Origin: Nostoc punctiforme NIES-2108
GTDB taxonomy: Bacteria > Cyanobacteriota > Cyanobacteriia > Cyanobacteriales > Nostocaceae
NCBI GenBank assembly: GCA_003326195.1
Contig: LXQE01000150.1
Location: forward strand, 88,929 to 152,928
DNA length: 64,000 bases
Direction of reading: 5' to 3'
Under the pieces are notes generated by a model. That model ran no database searches, was not told the DNA's origin, and saw nothing but the letters and a program-made list of their open reading frames with translations. Positions 27,434 to 37,149 of this stretch are shown in pieces. A program made the position numbers and the translations under genes. Within the stretch, counting starts at the first letter, position 1; the number at the start of each line of letters is the position of its first letter.

Positions 27434-28054
27434 GTAATGAGTGCTGTTAGCGGTAGCGGGACGTTTAGCCCGTGCTGAGTGCTGAGTTTGGATACTTAGC
27501 AGGGCTGGGTTTTGAGTTTTCAGCTTTAAAGTTTTTTAGCAATTATTTTTAATAAATAACAAAATTGGGGATTGGAGATTGTAAAGAATCCCATCCCTAG
27601 CCACTAGAGTTGTATAATGAGAGATTGGGTTAAAGAAAAAACACAACAAACTTCTAAATGTTGGCTTTTGCTCTACCAACCTGTGAAAAATAGATTTTTG
27701 ACCCCTTTTTACGGCGAGTGTACTTACGAGCATAAAATCCTGCCTTTCATTGAACTGCAAAACAGAACCGAAAGGCTAGAGTAAAGTAGGAGGCTCACAG
27801 GAAAACAATGTTTCAGCTAATCTAACTATCAAGTTGCTAAAACCAGCAGTGGTTTAGTCAAAAGTCATTAAAAACTGACACCTGACAATCTAGCGGCAAT
27901 TAGATTTAGGATCGATTTAACAAAGCTGAAAAATAAAACTTTGGATAATGGTTAATGAGTAACGGCGCATCTGGCACAGAGATCATTATTCTTCAATGCC
28001 CCATGCCCCATGCCCCATGCCCAATGCCCATCCCTAACTTAGCAGGTCTAAACT
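27434..28054. other. Intergenic region with interspersed repeats
   Basis: A 27-bp element at 27444-27470 (starts CTGTTAGCGGTAGCGGGA) recurs inverted at 39059-39085 with one mismatch. Heptamers CCCCATG/CCCATGC lie at 27998-28032 directly upstream of the NifU-like gene. A 74-codon minus-strand frame at 27536-27760 lacks any family resemblance and I do not call it. Confidence 0.65.
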
Positions 28055-28285
28055 ATGGAACTCACAATTGACAACGTTGAAACAGTTTTAGATGAAATGC
28101 GCCCTTATCTCATGTCTGATGGCGGCAACGTCGAACTCGTAGAACTCGATGGGCCTGTTGTAAAACTGCGGCTGCAAGGTGCTTGTGGTTCTTGTCCCAG
28201 TTCTGCAATGACCTTGAGAATGGGTATTGAGCGCCGCCTTAAGGAAATGATTCCCGAAATTGCAGAAATTGAGCAAGTGGTGTAA
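28055..28285 (+). CDS. NifU C-terminal-domain (Nfu-type) iron-sulfur scaffold protein
   Basis: The 76-residue protein consists solely of the Nfu domain: VLDEMRPYLMSDGGNVELVE followed by the cluster-binding CxxC motif in GACGSCPSSAMTLR (Cys44, Cys47) and GIERRLKEMIPEI. Such proteins assemble or carry a 4Fe-4S cluster and deliver it to apo-proteins; in cyanobacteria they are considered central to Fe-S assembly. Length is normal for the family. The start is preceded by CCCATGC heptamers and AGCAGG. Confidence 0.95.
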   Translation: MELTIDNVETVLDEMRPYLMSDGGNVELVELDGPVVKLRLQGACGSCPSSAMTLRMGIERRLKEMIPEIAEIEQVV

Positions 28286-28358
28286 AAGTTAGGAGTTAGA
28301 AGTTAGGAGTTATGAGTTTTCAATTAACTCCTAACTCCTTATTCTTAACTCCTAACTA
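28286..28358. repeat. Inverted pair of GTTAGGA-type heptamer arrays
   Basis: AGTTAGGAGTTAGAAGTTAG (from 28288) is followed by the complementary TTAACTCCTAACTCC and AACTCCTAACT up to 28358. The two arrays can fold into a long imperfect hairpin that separates the NifU-type stop from the GH57 start by only 79 bp. Confidence 0.85.
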
Positions 28359-28364
28359 TTCTTT

Positions 28365-30599
28365 ATGTCCCATCCTCTCTACATTGCTTTTATCTGGCAT
28401 CAACATCAGCCGCTGTACAAATCTCCTGGCAGCGGCGTTTCGCTATCTCCGAGTCAGCAGTACCGTCTCCCTTGGGTACGTTTGCATGGTACTAAAGATT
28501 ATTTGGATTTGGTATTGCTCTTAGAGCGGTATCCTAAGTTACACCAAACGGTGAATTTAGTTCCATCGCTGATATTGCAACTCGAAGATTATATTGCTGG
28601 TACTGCTTTTGACCCTTACCTCACAGCCAGCTTGACACCGGATGAGCAAATCACCCAGCAACAGCGGGAATTTATTATCCAACACTTTTTCGATGCCAAT
28701 CACCACACCTTGATCGATCCGCATCCCCGCTATGCCGAGTTGTACCAGCAAAGACAGGAAAAAGGGCAAGCTTGGTGTTTAGCAAATTGGGAATTGCCAG
28801 ATTATAGTGATTTGCTAGCTTGGCACAATTTGGCTTGGATCGATCCGCTGTTTTGGGATGACCCAGAAATTGCTGCTTGGTTAAAACAGGGACGGAATTT
28901 TACTTTAAGCGATCGCCAGCGGATTTATTCTAAACAGCGAGAAATTCTCAGTCGTATTATCCCTCAACATCGGAAAATGCAGGAGGCGGGGCAGCTAGAA
29001 GTTACCACTACGCCTTACACCCATCCGATTTTACCCTTGCTAGCTGATACTAACTCAGGTCGGGTAGCTGTGCCCAATATGACACTACCCAAGCAGCGAT
29101 TTCAGTGGGCAGAAGATATTCCCCGCCACTTGCGGAAAGCTTGGGACTTTTATAAAGACCGCTTTGGACAGATACCTCGTGGTTTGTGGCCTTCGGAACA
29201 GTCAGTAAGTCCGGCGGTACTTCCGCATATTATTAACCAAGGTTTTAAGTGGATATGCTCAGATGAAGCCGTCTTAGGATGGACGCTAAAACACTTATTT
29301 CATCGGGATGGGGCGGGGAATGTGGAGCAACCAGAATTGTTGTACCGTCCCTATCGCCTGCAAACCGCCGAGGGTGACTTGTCAATTGTGTTTCGCGACC
29401 ACAGATTATCAGACTTGATTGGTTTTACTTATAGTGCAATGCCAGCAAAAAAGGCAGCAGCAGATTTAGTGGGACATTTGCAAGCGATCGCTAAAATGCA
29501 AAGAGATAGTCATAGTGAACAACCTTGGCTAGTTACTATCGCCTTAGATGGGGAAAATTGCTGGGAATTTTATCCCCAAGATGGCAAACCTTTCTTAGAA
29601 GCTTTATATCAAAGTTTGAGCGATGAACCCCACCTCAAACTCGTCACTGTCTCCGAATTTTTGGAAGAATTTCCAGCTACAGCCACTATCCCCGGAGGGC
29701 AGCTACATAGTGGTTCTTGGGTAGATGGCAGTTTCACCACTTGGATCGGCGATCCCGCCAAAAATCGTGCTTGGGATTATTTAACAGAAGCAAGGGAAAT
29801 GCTTGCAAGTCATCCCGAAGCGACGGAAGAAAACAACCCCGAAGCGTGGGAAGCATTGTATGCCGCAGAGGGTTCCGACTGGTTCTGGTGGTTTGGTGCA
29901 GGACACTCCTCAAATCAGGATGCCATCTTTGATCGGTTATTTCGAGAACATCTGTTTGGCATTTACAAGGCATTAAATGAACCCGTACCGCCCTATCTCA
30001 AGCAACCAGTGGAAATCCACGAAGCACAGACTAACCACGCTCCACAAGGGTTTATTCACCCCGTCATTGATGGTAAGGGTGATGAGCAAGATTGGGACAA
30101 AGCTGGACGCATAGAAATCGGCGGGGCGCGGGGGACAATGCACAATAGCAGCGTCATCCAGCGGCTTTGGTACGGGGTGGATCACTTAAATTTCTATTTG
30201 CGGCTGGACTTTAAAAGTGGCGCCGCACCAGGACAAGATTTGCCAGCAGAGTTGAATTTGCTGTGGTTCTATCCAGAAAAAACAATGGTTAACAGCCCAA
30301 TTCCCTTGGCAGATGTACCAGATGCAGCCCCACTTAATTACCATTTCCACCATCTTTTAGAAGTTAACTTGCTGACGCAATCGATTCAATTTCGAGAAGC
30401 TGGAGACAATTATCAATGGCATCCCCGTTTCAGTCGCGCTCAAGTAGCTTTAAATAATTGTTTAGAGTTAGCAGTACCGTGGGCAGACTTGCAAGTTCCG
30501 CCAGATTATCCTCTGCGACTGATTTTGGTGCTTGCAGATGAGGGGCGTTTTTCCAATTACTTGCCAGAAAATGCTTTGATTCCCATTGAGGTGCCTTAA
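28365..30599 (+). CDS. GH57-family glucan hydrolase/transferase
   Basis: The product has 744 residues. The GH57 conserved regions are visible: HQHQPLY near the N-terminus (region I), the nucleophile Glu in GLWPSEQSVSPAVL and the acid/base Asp in TIALDGENCWEFY. After ~560 a second domain appears (FIHPVIDGKGDEQDWDKAG, LWYGVDHLNFYLRLDFK), similar to a CBM9/DOMON-like beta sandwich. GH57 enzymes act on alpha-glucans with retention (amylase, 4-alpha-glucanotransferase, branching). The precise activity is not readable. No signal peptide, so it is likely to act on internal glycogen. Confidence 0.9.
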   Translation: MSHPLYIAFIWHQHQPLYKSPGSGVSLSPSQQYRLPWVRLHGTKDYLDLVLLLERYPKLHQTVNLVPSLILQLEDYIAGTAFDPYLTASLTPDEQITQQQREFIIQHFFDANHHTLIDPHPRYAELYQQRQEKGQAWCLANWELPDYSDLLAWHNLAWIDPLFWDDPEIAAWLKQGRNFTLSDRQRIYSKQREILSRIIPQHRKMQEAGQLEVTTTPYTHPILPLLADTNSGRVAVPNMTLPKQRFQWAEDIPRHLRKAWDFYKDRFGQIPRGLWPSEQSVSPAVLPHIINQGFKWICSDEAVLGWTLKHLFHRDGAGNVEQPELLYRPYRLQTAEGDLSIVFRDHRLSDLIGFTYSAMPAKKAAADLVGHLQAIAKMQRDSHSEQPWLVTIALDGENCWEFYPQDGKPFLEALYQSLSDEPHLKLVTVSEFLEEFPATATIPGGQLHSGSWVDGSFTTWIGDPAKNRAWDYLTEAREMLASHPEATEENNPEAWEALYAAEGSDWFWWFGAGHSSNQDAIFDRLFREHLFGIYKALNEPVPPYLKQPVEIHEAQTNHAPQGFIHPVIDGKGDEQDWDKAGRIEIGGARGTMHNSSVIQRLWYGVDHLNFYLRLDFKSGAAPGQDLPAELNLLWFYPEKTMVNSPIPLADVPDAAPLNYHFHHLLEVNLLTQSIQFREAGDNYQWHPRFSRAQVALNNCLELAVPWADLQVPPDYPLRLILVLADEGRFSNYLPENALIPIEVP

Positions 30600-30946
30600 C
30601 ACTCAATATTCTTGGTGTTATACCATTTCACTAATCTCCAATAGCTTCCGGTGGAGTCGTGCGATCTCACGACAAAGTGTGCGGTCGCGTGACGGCAACC
30701 GCCACTTAAACTAACTCAGATACTGAATGAAATTAAAGCATTATATTTTGCTCATTCGATAAATGCAGATTTGAGAGTAAATGCAAAAATAAATGCTTCA
30801 GGCTTCAGTAAAAACCCTTCCCAAGTACAAGCATAAATGGATTTGGGAAAAACACCAGTGATACCATTACCATACGTTAGAAAAAACTCACTTCTTAAGA
30901 ATCGATATGATAGACAAGTAAATAAAATTTAAAAAATATTTATCGA
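30600..30946. other. Intergenic region without gene
   Basis: It contains a hairpin GTCGTG (30656-30661) / CACGAC (30668-30673) followed by GCGGTCGCGTGACGGCAACCGC, a compact interspersed element after the GH57 stop. The remaining ~200 bp upstream of the transporter is A/T-rich with no clear motif. Confidence 0.55.
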
Positions 30947-32362
30947 ATGGTAGATCAATCATCTGGCTTGTCCAAGGTCAAAGACTCATTAACACAAAAA
31001 ATCTTCTTGGGTAATGAACCTAATGCAGAGTTAATTGCAATTCTCACCGTTTACTTTGTCCAAGGAATTTTAGGGCTATCGCGTCTAGCCGTTAGCTTTT
31101 TTCTCAAAGATGAACTGCTGCTGAGTCCAGTCCAGGTATCGGCGCTATTGGGAATTGTCTTCCTACCTTGGATGATCAAGCCGGTGTTTGGTTTTATCTC
31201 TGATGGCTTGCCTATATTTGGCTATCGTCGCCGTCCTTACTTGATTTTATCCGGGATACTGGGAACTGCTTCTTGGATAAGTCTGGCTACAATAGTTCAT
31301 ACTAGCTGGGCAGCTACCTTAGCGATCGCTCTAGGTTCTCTTAGTGTCGCCATGAGTGATGTCATCGTTGACTCGCTGGTTGTAGAACGAGCCAGAGGCG
31401 AATCCCAAGCAAAAGCCGGTTCACTACAATCTCTGTGCTGGGGTGCTTCTGCGATCGGAGGTTTAATAACAGCCTACTGTAGCGGTCTACTACTCCAATA
31501 CTTTAGTACCCGTACAGTCTTTGGGATTACCGCTTTATTTCCGCTGATCGTTTCAGGGGTGGCTTGGTTAATTGCTGAGTCCCCCGTTAGCAAAGATGCT
31601 CAAGATAGTAATCAGACCAACTCTTTGCCAATCAAACATCAACTGGAGCAGCTACGCCAAGCCATTAGCCAAAAAGCAATTTGGCTACCAACGGCATTTA
31701 TCTTCATCTGGCAAGCTACCCCAAATGCTGACTCAGCCTTTTTCTACTTCGCTACCAACGAACTCCACTTTGAACCAGAATTTTTGGGGCGAGTAAACTT
31801 GGTGGGAAGTTTCGCTTCTTTGGCAGGTGTTTGGATTTTTCAACGTTTCCTCAAAAGCATCCCTTTTCGCGTGATTTTTGCTTGGAGTACTGTCCTTTCA
31901 TCACTTTTGGGGATGACGATGCTGTTGTTGGTGACTCACACAAACAGGCTATTGGGTATAGATGACCACTGGTTTAGTTTGGGTGATAGTCTGATTCTGA
32001 CTGTGATGGGGAAAATTGCCTTTATGCAAGTGATGGTGCTAGCAGCAAGGCTTTGTCCTTCTGGTGTGGAAGCGACATTATTTGCCTTGTTAATGTCAGT
32101 CTATAATTCAGCCGGAACGGTTTCCCATGCATTCGGGGCATTAATCACATATTGGCTGGGGATCACTGCAACAAACTTTGAGTCACTTTGGATTTTGGTG
32201 TTAATTACTAACCTCAGCACGCTGTTACCCCTACCATTTATCAAATGGCTACCTGCTACTGAAGAGCAAACTGGGACATTCAAAAATGAGGAACAAGCAT
32301 TTTCCACTGATTTGATGCCTGAGTTGATATTGAGAGAACCAAAGTCGGAAATACTAGAATAG
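30947..32362 (+). CDS. Folate/biopterin-type (BT1/FBT family) membrane transporter
   Basis: The 471-residue protein has about 12 hydrophobic segments. The pattern YFVQGILGLSRLAVSFFLKDEL, LGIVFLPWMIKPVFGFISDG and FGYRRRPYLILSG is that of the FBT branch of the major facilitator superfamily; DVIVDSLVVERARGES fits the conserved D-x-x-V-D-x-x-V-x-E-x-A-R motif. Characterised cyanobacterial and plastid members import folates. Substrate is inferred. The gene converges with the kdp cluster, with 104 bp between the stops. Confidence 0.88.
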   Translation: MVDQSSGLSKVKDSLTQKIFLGNEPNAELIAILTVYFVQGILGLSRLAVSFFLKDELLLSPVQVSALLGIVFLPWMIKPVFGFISDGLPIFGYRRRPYLILSGILGTASWISLATIVHTSWAATLAIALGSLSVAMSDVIVDSLVVERARGESQAKAGSLQSLCWGASAIGGLITAYCSGLLLQYFSTRTVFGITALFPLIVSGVAWLIAESPVSKDAQDSNQTNSLPIKHQLEQLRQAISQKAIWLPTAFIFIWQATPNADSAFFYFATNELHFEPEFLGRVNLVGSFASLAGVWIFQRFLKSIPFRVIFAWSTVLSSLLGMTMLLLVTHTNRLLGIDDHWFSLGDSLILTVMGKIAFMQVMVLAARLCPSGVEATLFALLMSVYNSAGTVSHAFGALITYWLGITATNFESLWILVLITNLSTLLPLPFIKWLPATEEQTGTFKNEEQAFSTDLMPELILREPKSEILE

Positions 32363-32466
32363 TGTTATACAGCAGTTTTCAAGTAAATGAAGTAAAAAGT
32401 GCAGGACTCATAACATTGCACATAAAGAGTTTCACTTCTTTCGCTCTGCCCCTCTGCCCCCCTGCC

Positions 32467-33624
32467 CTATTTGGATGAAACCATTTTTTCGCTGGCAATA
32501 ATATGCAAATCGATGTTTTTGAGCAAGCGTACCAATTTTTGCGTCAAAGATCCTTTGAGGAGCATTTGCCAGCGCGATCGCTGACTTTCTCCAATTACAA
32601 TTTGGGTAATCCGATGTTTCTCGGCGACTTCAGCGATCGCATTGGCGATGTTACTGTTGGTAACACGAATAAAACTACCTTCAAATTCCTTACACAATTT
32701 TTCACAAGTGTGGATGTGTAAGCTTTCTTCCTTGGTGAGGAAACGTTCGGGATCGGCAACGAACAAGGTATAAAGCGGCGCGTTCATGTAGTTAGCCAAC
32801 CTTGCACCCCGGCGTAACAGTTGCACTGAGTTGGGATAAGTTGATATACACACCAAAACCCGCTCGTGAATATTACAAAATTGCCGATTGGGGGTAGTAG
32901 CGATCGCATTTCCTTCCACGTTGTCTGCTACTTCCCGCAAAGCCAACTCCCGTAATGCAATCAGGTTGCGGCGTTGGAAAAAATTATCGAGGGATTGTTG
33001 GATTTTTTGCTGTGCGTAAATCTTGCCTTCTAATAACCGTTCTTGCAGCGTTTCTGGTGTGACATCCACTACCACTATTTCATCTGCTTCATCCATAATC
33101 CTGTCAGGAACCCGCTCACGGACTATCACACCTGTAATTCTAGCTACTAGATCGTTGAGACTTTCCAAATGTTGCACATTCATTGTGGAGTAGACATCAA
33201 TCCCGGTGGCCAAAACTACTTCTACATCTTCGTAGCGCTTTTCGCGTGGAGAACCAGGGACATTGGTATGGGCAAGTTCATCGATTAAGACTAATTGGGG
33301 CGATCGCTTTAAAATAGCATCTGTATCCATATCCGTCAGCGTCAGCTCACCGCGAGGATATTTCTTACGGGGTATAATCTCCAGTCCCTCTGCCTTTTCT
33401 GCTGTCTCCTTGCGTCCGTGGGTTTCCAAAAGCCCAACGACCACATCAATTCCTTCCTGTTTGAATGCGTGTCCCTCTTCCAGCATCCGATAGGTTTTGC
33501 CTACTCCAGGAGCCATACCAATAAAGATTTTATGCTTACCCCGCCGTCGTGCCGGATAAAGCGAGTAACTTGCAGAATTTAAAGGCGCATTCCCAGCCGA
33601 ACCAGTATTAGTCTTATCTGACAT
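32467..33624 (-). CDS. kdpD: Short KdpD: N-terminal KdpD plus universal-stress domain, no kinase
   Basis: The product has 385 residues against about 890 in enteric KdpD. The first ~235 residues are the KdpD sensor domain: Walker A GMAPGVGKTYRMLEEG, Walker B-like LVLIDELAHTNVPGS, STMNVQHLESLNDLV. Residues ~245-380 are a UspA-like domain (VLVCISTYPNSVQLLRRGARL, QIVIGESQRSRW). The four membrane helices, HisKA and HATPase of full KdpD are absent and no fragment of them lies in the 104 bp downstream. Truncated KdpD of this kind is known in Anabaena kdp operons, so it is a natural form rather than decay. It is last in the kdp cluster, 75 bp after kdpC. Confidence 0.93.
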   Translation of the reverse strand: MSDKTNTGSAGNAPLNSASYSLYPARRRGKHKIFIGMAPGVGKTYRMLEEGHAFKQEGIDVVVGLLETHGRKETAEKAEGLEIIPRKKYPRGELTLTDMDTDAILKRSPQLVLIDELAHTNVPGSPREKRYEDVEVVLATGIDVYSTMNVQHLESLNDLVARITGVIVRERVPDRIMDEADEIVVVDVTPETLQERLLEGKIYAQQKIQQSLDNFFQRRNLIALRELALREVADNVEGNAIATTPNRQFCNIHERVLVCISTYPNSVQLLRRGARLANYMNAPLYTLFVADPERFLTKEESLHIHTCEKLCKEFEGSFIRVTNSNIANAIAEVAEKHRITQIVIGESQRSRWQMLLKGSLTQKLVRLLKNIDLHIIASEKMVSSK

Positions 33625-33657
33625 TTATAGCACTCCTATTGCATGGGAAAACCATCA

Positions 33658-33698
33658 TTACCAATGCCCAATGCCCAATGCCCCATGCCCCATGCCCA
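33658..33698. repeat. CCCAATG/CCCCATG heptamer repeats between kdpC and kdpD
   Basis: Consecutive 7-bp units (CCAATGC, CCAATGC, CCCATGC variants) fill most of the 75-bp kdpC-kdpD spacer. The same family occurs at 27998-28032. Confidence 0.8.
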
Positions 33699-33699
33699 T

Positions 33700-34302
33700 T
33701 TACTGATTTTGCTGACGATTAATATCTTGCAAATCAAGAGCATAATTCAATCGCAGAACATTGACTCCCGGTTCGCCAAAAATCCATAAAAATCTGTCAT
33801 CAGTATACTTATTAATTAAACGTAAAATGTCATCTTCTTTTACTCCCCGCGCACCAGCAACCCGCGTCAATTGCTGCCGTGCTGCTTTAAAGGAAATATG
33901 CGGATCTAAACCAGAACCAGAGGTATAAATTATATCGGCTATGGGTTGAAGATTTTCCTCTCGCAATTTATCTGCCTGTTCTAAAATCCGCTTCAGTAAT
34001 TCTGGATTGCTTGCAGCGAGATTGCTAGCACCAGATATGCCAGTTGGCTTGGCTTTTTTGCCTTGGCTATATCTAACAGTACTAGGACGAGGATGGAAAT
34101 ATCGCTCAGATGTGAACACCTGACCAATCAAAGCCGAACCAATTGGTTCATTACTTAGATTCCGCATGATGCTGCCATTAGCTTGATAGGGCAAAAAAAC
34201 TTGACCCACTACAAGAATTCCCAGCGGATAGATGATTGCAGTCAACAACCAAAGCATTAGAGTTATAAAAATTGCTCTGATGGTTTCTCGAATAATAGCC
34301 AT
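33700..34302 (-). CDS. kdpC: Potassium-transporting ATPase subunit C
   Basis: The 200-residue protein has one N-terminal membrane helix (ETIRAIFITLMLWLLTAIIY) and the KdpC hallmarks GSALIGQVFTSERYFHPRPS, ASNLAASNPEL, DIIYTSGSGLDPHIS and ARGVKEDDILRLI. KdpC is the periplasmic/peripheral subunit needed for ATP affinity and stability of the KdpFABC pump. It is slightly longer than the enteric form. It lies between the small membrane ORF and short kdpD. Confidence 0.97.
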   Translation of the reverse strand: MAIIRETIRAIFITLMLWLLTAIIYPLGILVVGQVFLPYQANGSIMRNLSNEPIGSALIGQVFTSERYFHPRPSTVRYSQGKKAKPTGISGASNLAASNPELLKRILEQADKLREENLQPIADIIYTSGSGLDPHISFKAARQQLTRVAGARGVKEDDILRLINKYTDDRFLWIFGEPGVNVLRLNYALDLQDINRQQNQ

Positions 34303-34378
34303 AAAAAGTTTTCCAATTGCGCCTAAAATTTCATTTTTAATTTTTAATTTTTAATTTTTTTGCCCACCTAACAGGAGT

Positions 34379-34507
34379 TTATAAGATACTGTTAGCAACA
34401 GCATAAACAACAACTGGGGCAGTTACCACATTCAAGCACAGCAGGATAAAAATAGCGAGTGGTAGATGTTGTTTATGCCATTGCGACGAAACAAAGGATA
34501 TCGTCAA
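34379..34507 (-). CDS. Small membrane ORF between kdpB and kdpC, candidate KdpG/KdpF-like peptide
   Basis: I read a 42-codon frame starting at TTG 34507 and ending TAA at 34379, closing with QWHKQHLPLAIFILLC, NVVTAPVVVYAV and ANSIL. This is a basic stretch followed by one strong membrane helix. Anabaena kdp operons carry a small gene, kdpG, in just this place, and cyanobacterial KdpF-like subunits begin similarly, as far as I recall. The start is weak: no ATG in frame. An ATG at 34539 with AAGAAGA before it is one base out of frame; an extra T in the TTTT run at 34522-34525 would join it. So the gene may be a frameshifted relic. Confidence 0.5.
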   Translation of the reverse strand: MTISFVSSQWHKQHLPLAIFILLCLNVVTAPVVVYAVANSIL

Positions 34508-34640
34508 AGCAGTGCTGAATGAAAACGATATTTATTCATATTCTTCTTGTCCCCCCTGTCAACAGGTAAAAGTAAAAATGTTTATTATTTTACTTTGGTC
34601 AAGATGCGATCGTTTCCTAGCGTCTCTACTTTTGCTATCC

Positions 34641-36746
34641 TTAAGCCAAGCCCACAAGTGTAATTAGTACATCGATCAACTTAATTGCAATAAACGGCGC
34701 AATCACCCCGCCTAGACCGTAAATTAAGATATTGCGTTGGAGTAACTGATTAGCTGTCAGCGGTCTAAACCTCACACCCTTTAATGCCAAGGGAATCAAA
34801 GCGGGAATAATCAAAGCATTATAAATCAACGCTGAGAGTACAGCAGATTTAGGGCTAGTCAAATTCATAATATTCAGGCTTTGCAGGTTAGCAGCGACAA
34901 ATATCACTGGGATAATTGCAAAGTATTTAGCAATATCATTAGCGATGGAAAATGTCGTCAATGCCCCGCGAGTAATCAACAATTGTTTACCAATACCAAT
35001 GATATCGAGCAGCTTTGTGGGATCGGAGTCCAAATCGATCATGTTAGCGGCTTCTTTTGCGGCTTGCGTTCCTGTATTCATCGCCACGCCGACGTTAGCT
35101 TGGGCTAATGCGGGAGCATCGTTAGTTCCATCTCCCGTCATGGCTACCAGTTTACCTGCTGCTTGTTCCTGTTTAATGATACTGATTTTGTCTTCTGGTG
35201 TGGCTTCGGCAATGAAGTCATCAACCCCAGTTTCTTTGGCAATGACAGAAGCGGTAATTCGGTTGTCTCCAGTTAGCATGATGGTATGCACTCCCATCCG
35301 TCGCAGTTGCTCAAAGCGATCGCGGATACCAGGTTTAACTATATCTTTGAGATAAATAATTCCATAGATTTCGTTATCTAAGCTAACTGCTAGGGGTGTG
35401 CCTCCCAAGCGAGAAACTCGTTCGTAGACAGCATCCAGTTCTGGTATATTGCGTCCATTGCGAGAACGGACAAATCCTTTAATAGCTTCTACTGCTCCCT
35501 TTCTAGCCTCATACCCACCAGGTAAGTTCGTGCCACTCATCCGGGTTTTAGCCGAAAAACTGACTCCTTCTGCTTGACTGGAGTCAAAATCAAACCGTGC
35601 GCCCAACTTTTCTGCCAGTCGGACAATAGATTTTCCTTCTGGTGTATTGTCAAAGACACTAGCTGCCCAGGCAACATTCGCAATTTCTGACATTGAATGA
35701 CCGTTGAGGGGAATAAACTCTTCTGCCAGACGGTTGCCAAGGGTAATTGTACCTGTTTTGTCGAGAAGTAAAGTGTTGATATCACCACAGGCTTCGACTG
35801 CTCGTCCTGATGTGGCAATGAGGTTAAATTGGGCAACTCGATCCATACCAGCAATACCGATGGTACTTAGTAAGCCGCCAATCGTAGTAGGAATTAACGC
35901 TACTAATAAGGCAATTAAAATTGGGACGCTGACTGGACTGTTGACATAGTAAGCAAGTGCAGGCAAGGTGACTACGACTAACAAAAACACTAAGCTGAGA
36001 ACTGCCAACAATACTGTGATGGCAATTTCATTGGGTGTTTTGCTGCGTTCTGCCCCTTCTAACAACTTAATCATGCGGTCAATAAAGCCTTTGCCTGGGT
36101 CAGTAGTAATACAGATAATTAGTTCATCTGAGATAATCCGCGTTCCACCAGTGACGGAACTAGCAACATCAGAGCCTGATTCTTTTAATACTGGTGCGGA
36201 TTCCCCAGTAATTGCCGATTCATCCACTGAGGCAACACCCATGATTACTTCACCATCGGCGGGGATGATGTCCCCAGCAACGACGTAGATGGTATCGCCC
36301 TGTTTGAGGCTGGTGGATGAAACTTCACTAAGTGTGCCATCGGCAGCAAGTTTTTTAGCGATCGCCTCTAACTTTGTTAATCGCAAGGCATCGGCTTGGG
36401 CTTTACCTCGCCCTTCTGCCACTGCTTCGGCAAAATTGGCAAACCAAACTGTAAAGAATAAAATCCCCGACAACAAGGCATTGAAAACTTGCGGGTTCTT
36501 TTGAAGGGTTGGGCCAAATAGGTTGGGATCGATCGTTAGCAATAGGATGATGATTGTCCCTACCCAAACCACAAAAATTACTGGATTTTTGATTGCATAC
36601 TTAGGGTTGAGCTTGACAAAAGCATCTCTAATTGCTCTTAAGTACAGCCACTTATTATTTGCCCTGGTCTTTTGACGTTTTTGGCGGCGATCGCCAGAAC
36701 GAGAACTTGGGCGTCTAGCTTTGAAGTTAGTTGCCACTGGATTCAT
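34641..36746 (-). CDS. kdpB: Potassium-transporting ATPase ATP-binding subunit B
   Basis: The 701-residue P-type ATPase has a basic cytosolic N-terminal extension of ~40 residues, the phosphorylation motif LLLDKTGTITLGN, the actuator motif SAITGESAPVLKESG, the hinge MLTGDNRITASVIA and AMTGDGTNDAPALAQANVGVAM. Membrane segments flank these in the usual order. It hydrolyses ATP to drive potassium uptake through KdpA at low external K+. It ends 338 bp before kdpC, a larger gap than in enteric operons. Confidence 0.98.
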   Translation of the reverse strand: MNPVATNFKARRPSSRSGDRRQKRQKTRANNKWLYLRAIRDAFVKLNPKYAIKNPVIFVVWVGTIIILLLTIDPNLFGPTLQKNPQVFNALLSGILFFTVWFANFAEAVAEGRGKAQADALRLTKLEAIAKKLAADGTLSEVSSTSLKQGDTIYVVAGDIIPADGEVIMGVASVDESAITGESAPVLKESGSDVASSVTGGTRIISDELIICITTDPGKGFIDRMIKLLEGAERSKTPNEIAITVLLAVLSLVFLLVVVTLPALAYYVNSPVSVPILIALLVALIPTTIGGLLSTIGIAGMDRVAQFNLIATSGRAVEACGDINTLLLDKTGTITLGNRLAEEFIPLNGHSMSEIANVAWAASVFDNTPEGKSIVRLAEKLGARFDFDSSQAEGVSFSAKTRMSGTNLPGGYEARKGAVEAIKGFVRSRNGRNIPELDAVYERVSRLGGTPLAVSLDNEIYGIIYLKDIVKPGIRDRFEQLRRMGVHTIMLTGDNRITASVIAKETGVDDFIAEATPEDKISIIKQEQAAGKLVAMTGDGTNDAPALAQANVGVAMNTGTQAAKEAANMIDLDSDPTKLLDIIGIGKQLLITRGALTTFSIANDIAKYFAIIPVIFVAANLQSLNIMNLTSPKSAVLSALIYNALIIPALIPLALKGVRFRPLTANQLLQRNILIYGLGGVIAPFIAIKLIDVLITLVGLA

Positions 36747-37149
36747 AAATAAAGTTTAGGAGCGAGAAGTTAGGAGTTAGGAGTTATAGGAACTTCTAAT
36801 AAAAAAATATCCAACCTGTAGGATGCGTTAGTAACGCATCCTACGAAACCGGATAATTTATAAAATAACGGCAGGAGCCAGGAGGAAATAAGTAAGAATT
36901 AAAACTTTAGTTCTGAGTAATTACCCAGTTAAAAATAAGATACTGGTACGAGACGCGTAGTGCAAGATATAGCTGAGTGCCGTTAGCAGGGCGTTGAGCA
37001 ATCAACACTGTCCTAACATATCTGACTACAGCTATATAAACCTTTCTTGCTTGAATCTCACACTTTTAAGTCTGGGTTACTCCTGCCTCCTGCCTCCTAA
37101 ATTACTTTTTGATACTTTCTTAATTTCAAACTTATAACTCATAACTTTT
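36747..37149. other. kdpA-kdpB spacer with 27-bp palindrome
   Basis: The 402-bp spacer is unusually long for an operon. At 36818-36844 it holds a perfect palindrome, 13-base arms GTAGGATGCGTTA / TAACGCATCCTAC around one G. Near kdpB are GTTAGGAGTTA repeats (36768-36786). A GCCGTTAGCAGGGCG stretch (36979-36993) resembles the element at 27444. No kdpF-like peptide was found. Transcription may pass through, be attenuated, or restart here. Confidence 0.75.

Noticed and set aside
27536..27760. 74-codon minus-strand frame between the GAF kinase and the NifU-type gene
   Set aside because: No recognisable motif, weak start, lies in repeat-rich intergenic DNA.
32467..33624. kdpD as a pseudogene truncated by mutation
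   Set aside because: There is no downstream remnant of kinase sequence, the UspA domain ends cleanly, and short KdpD is the usual form in related cyanobacteria.
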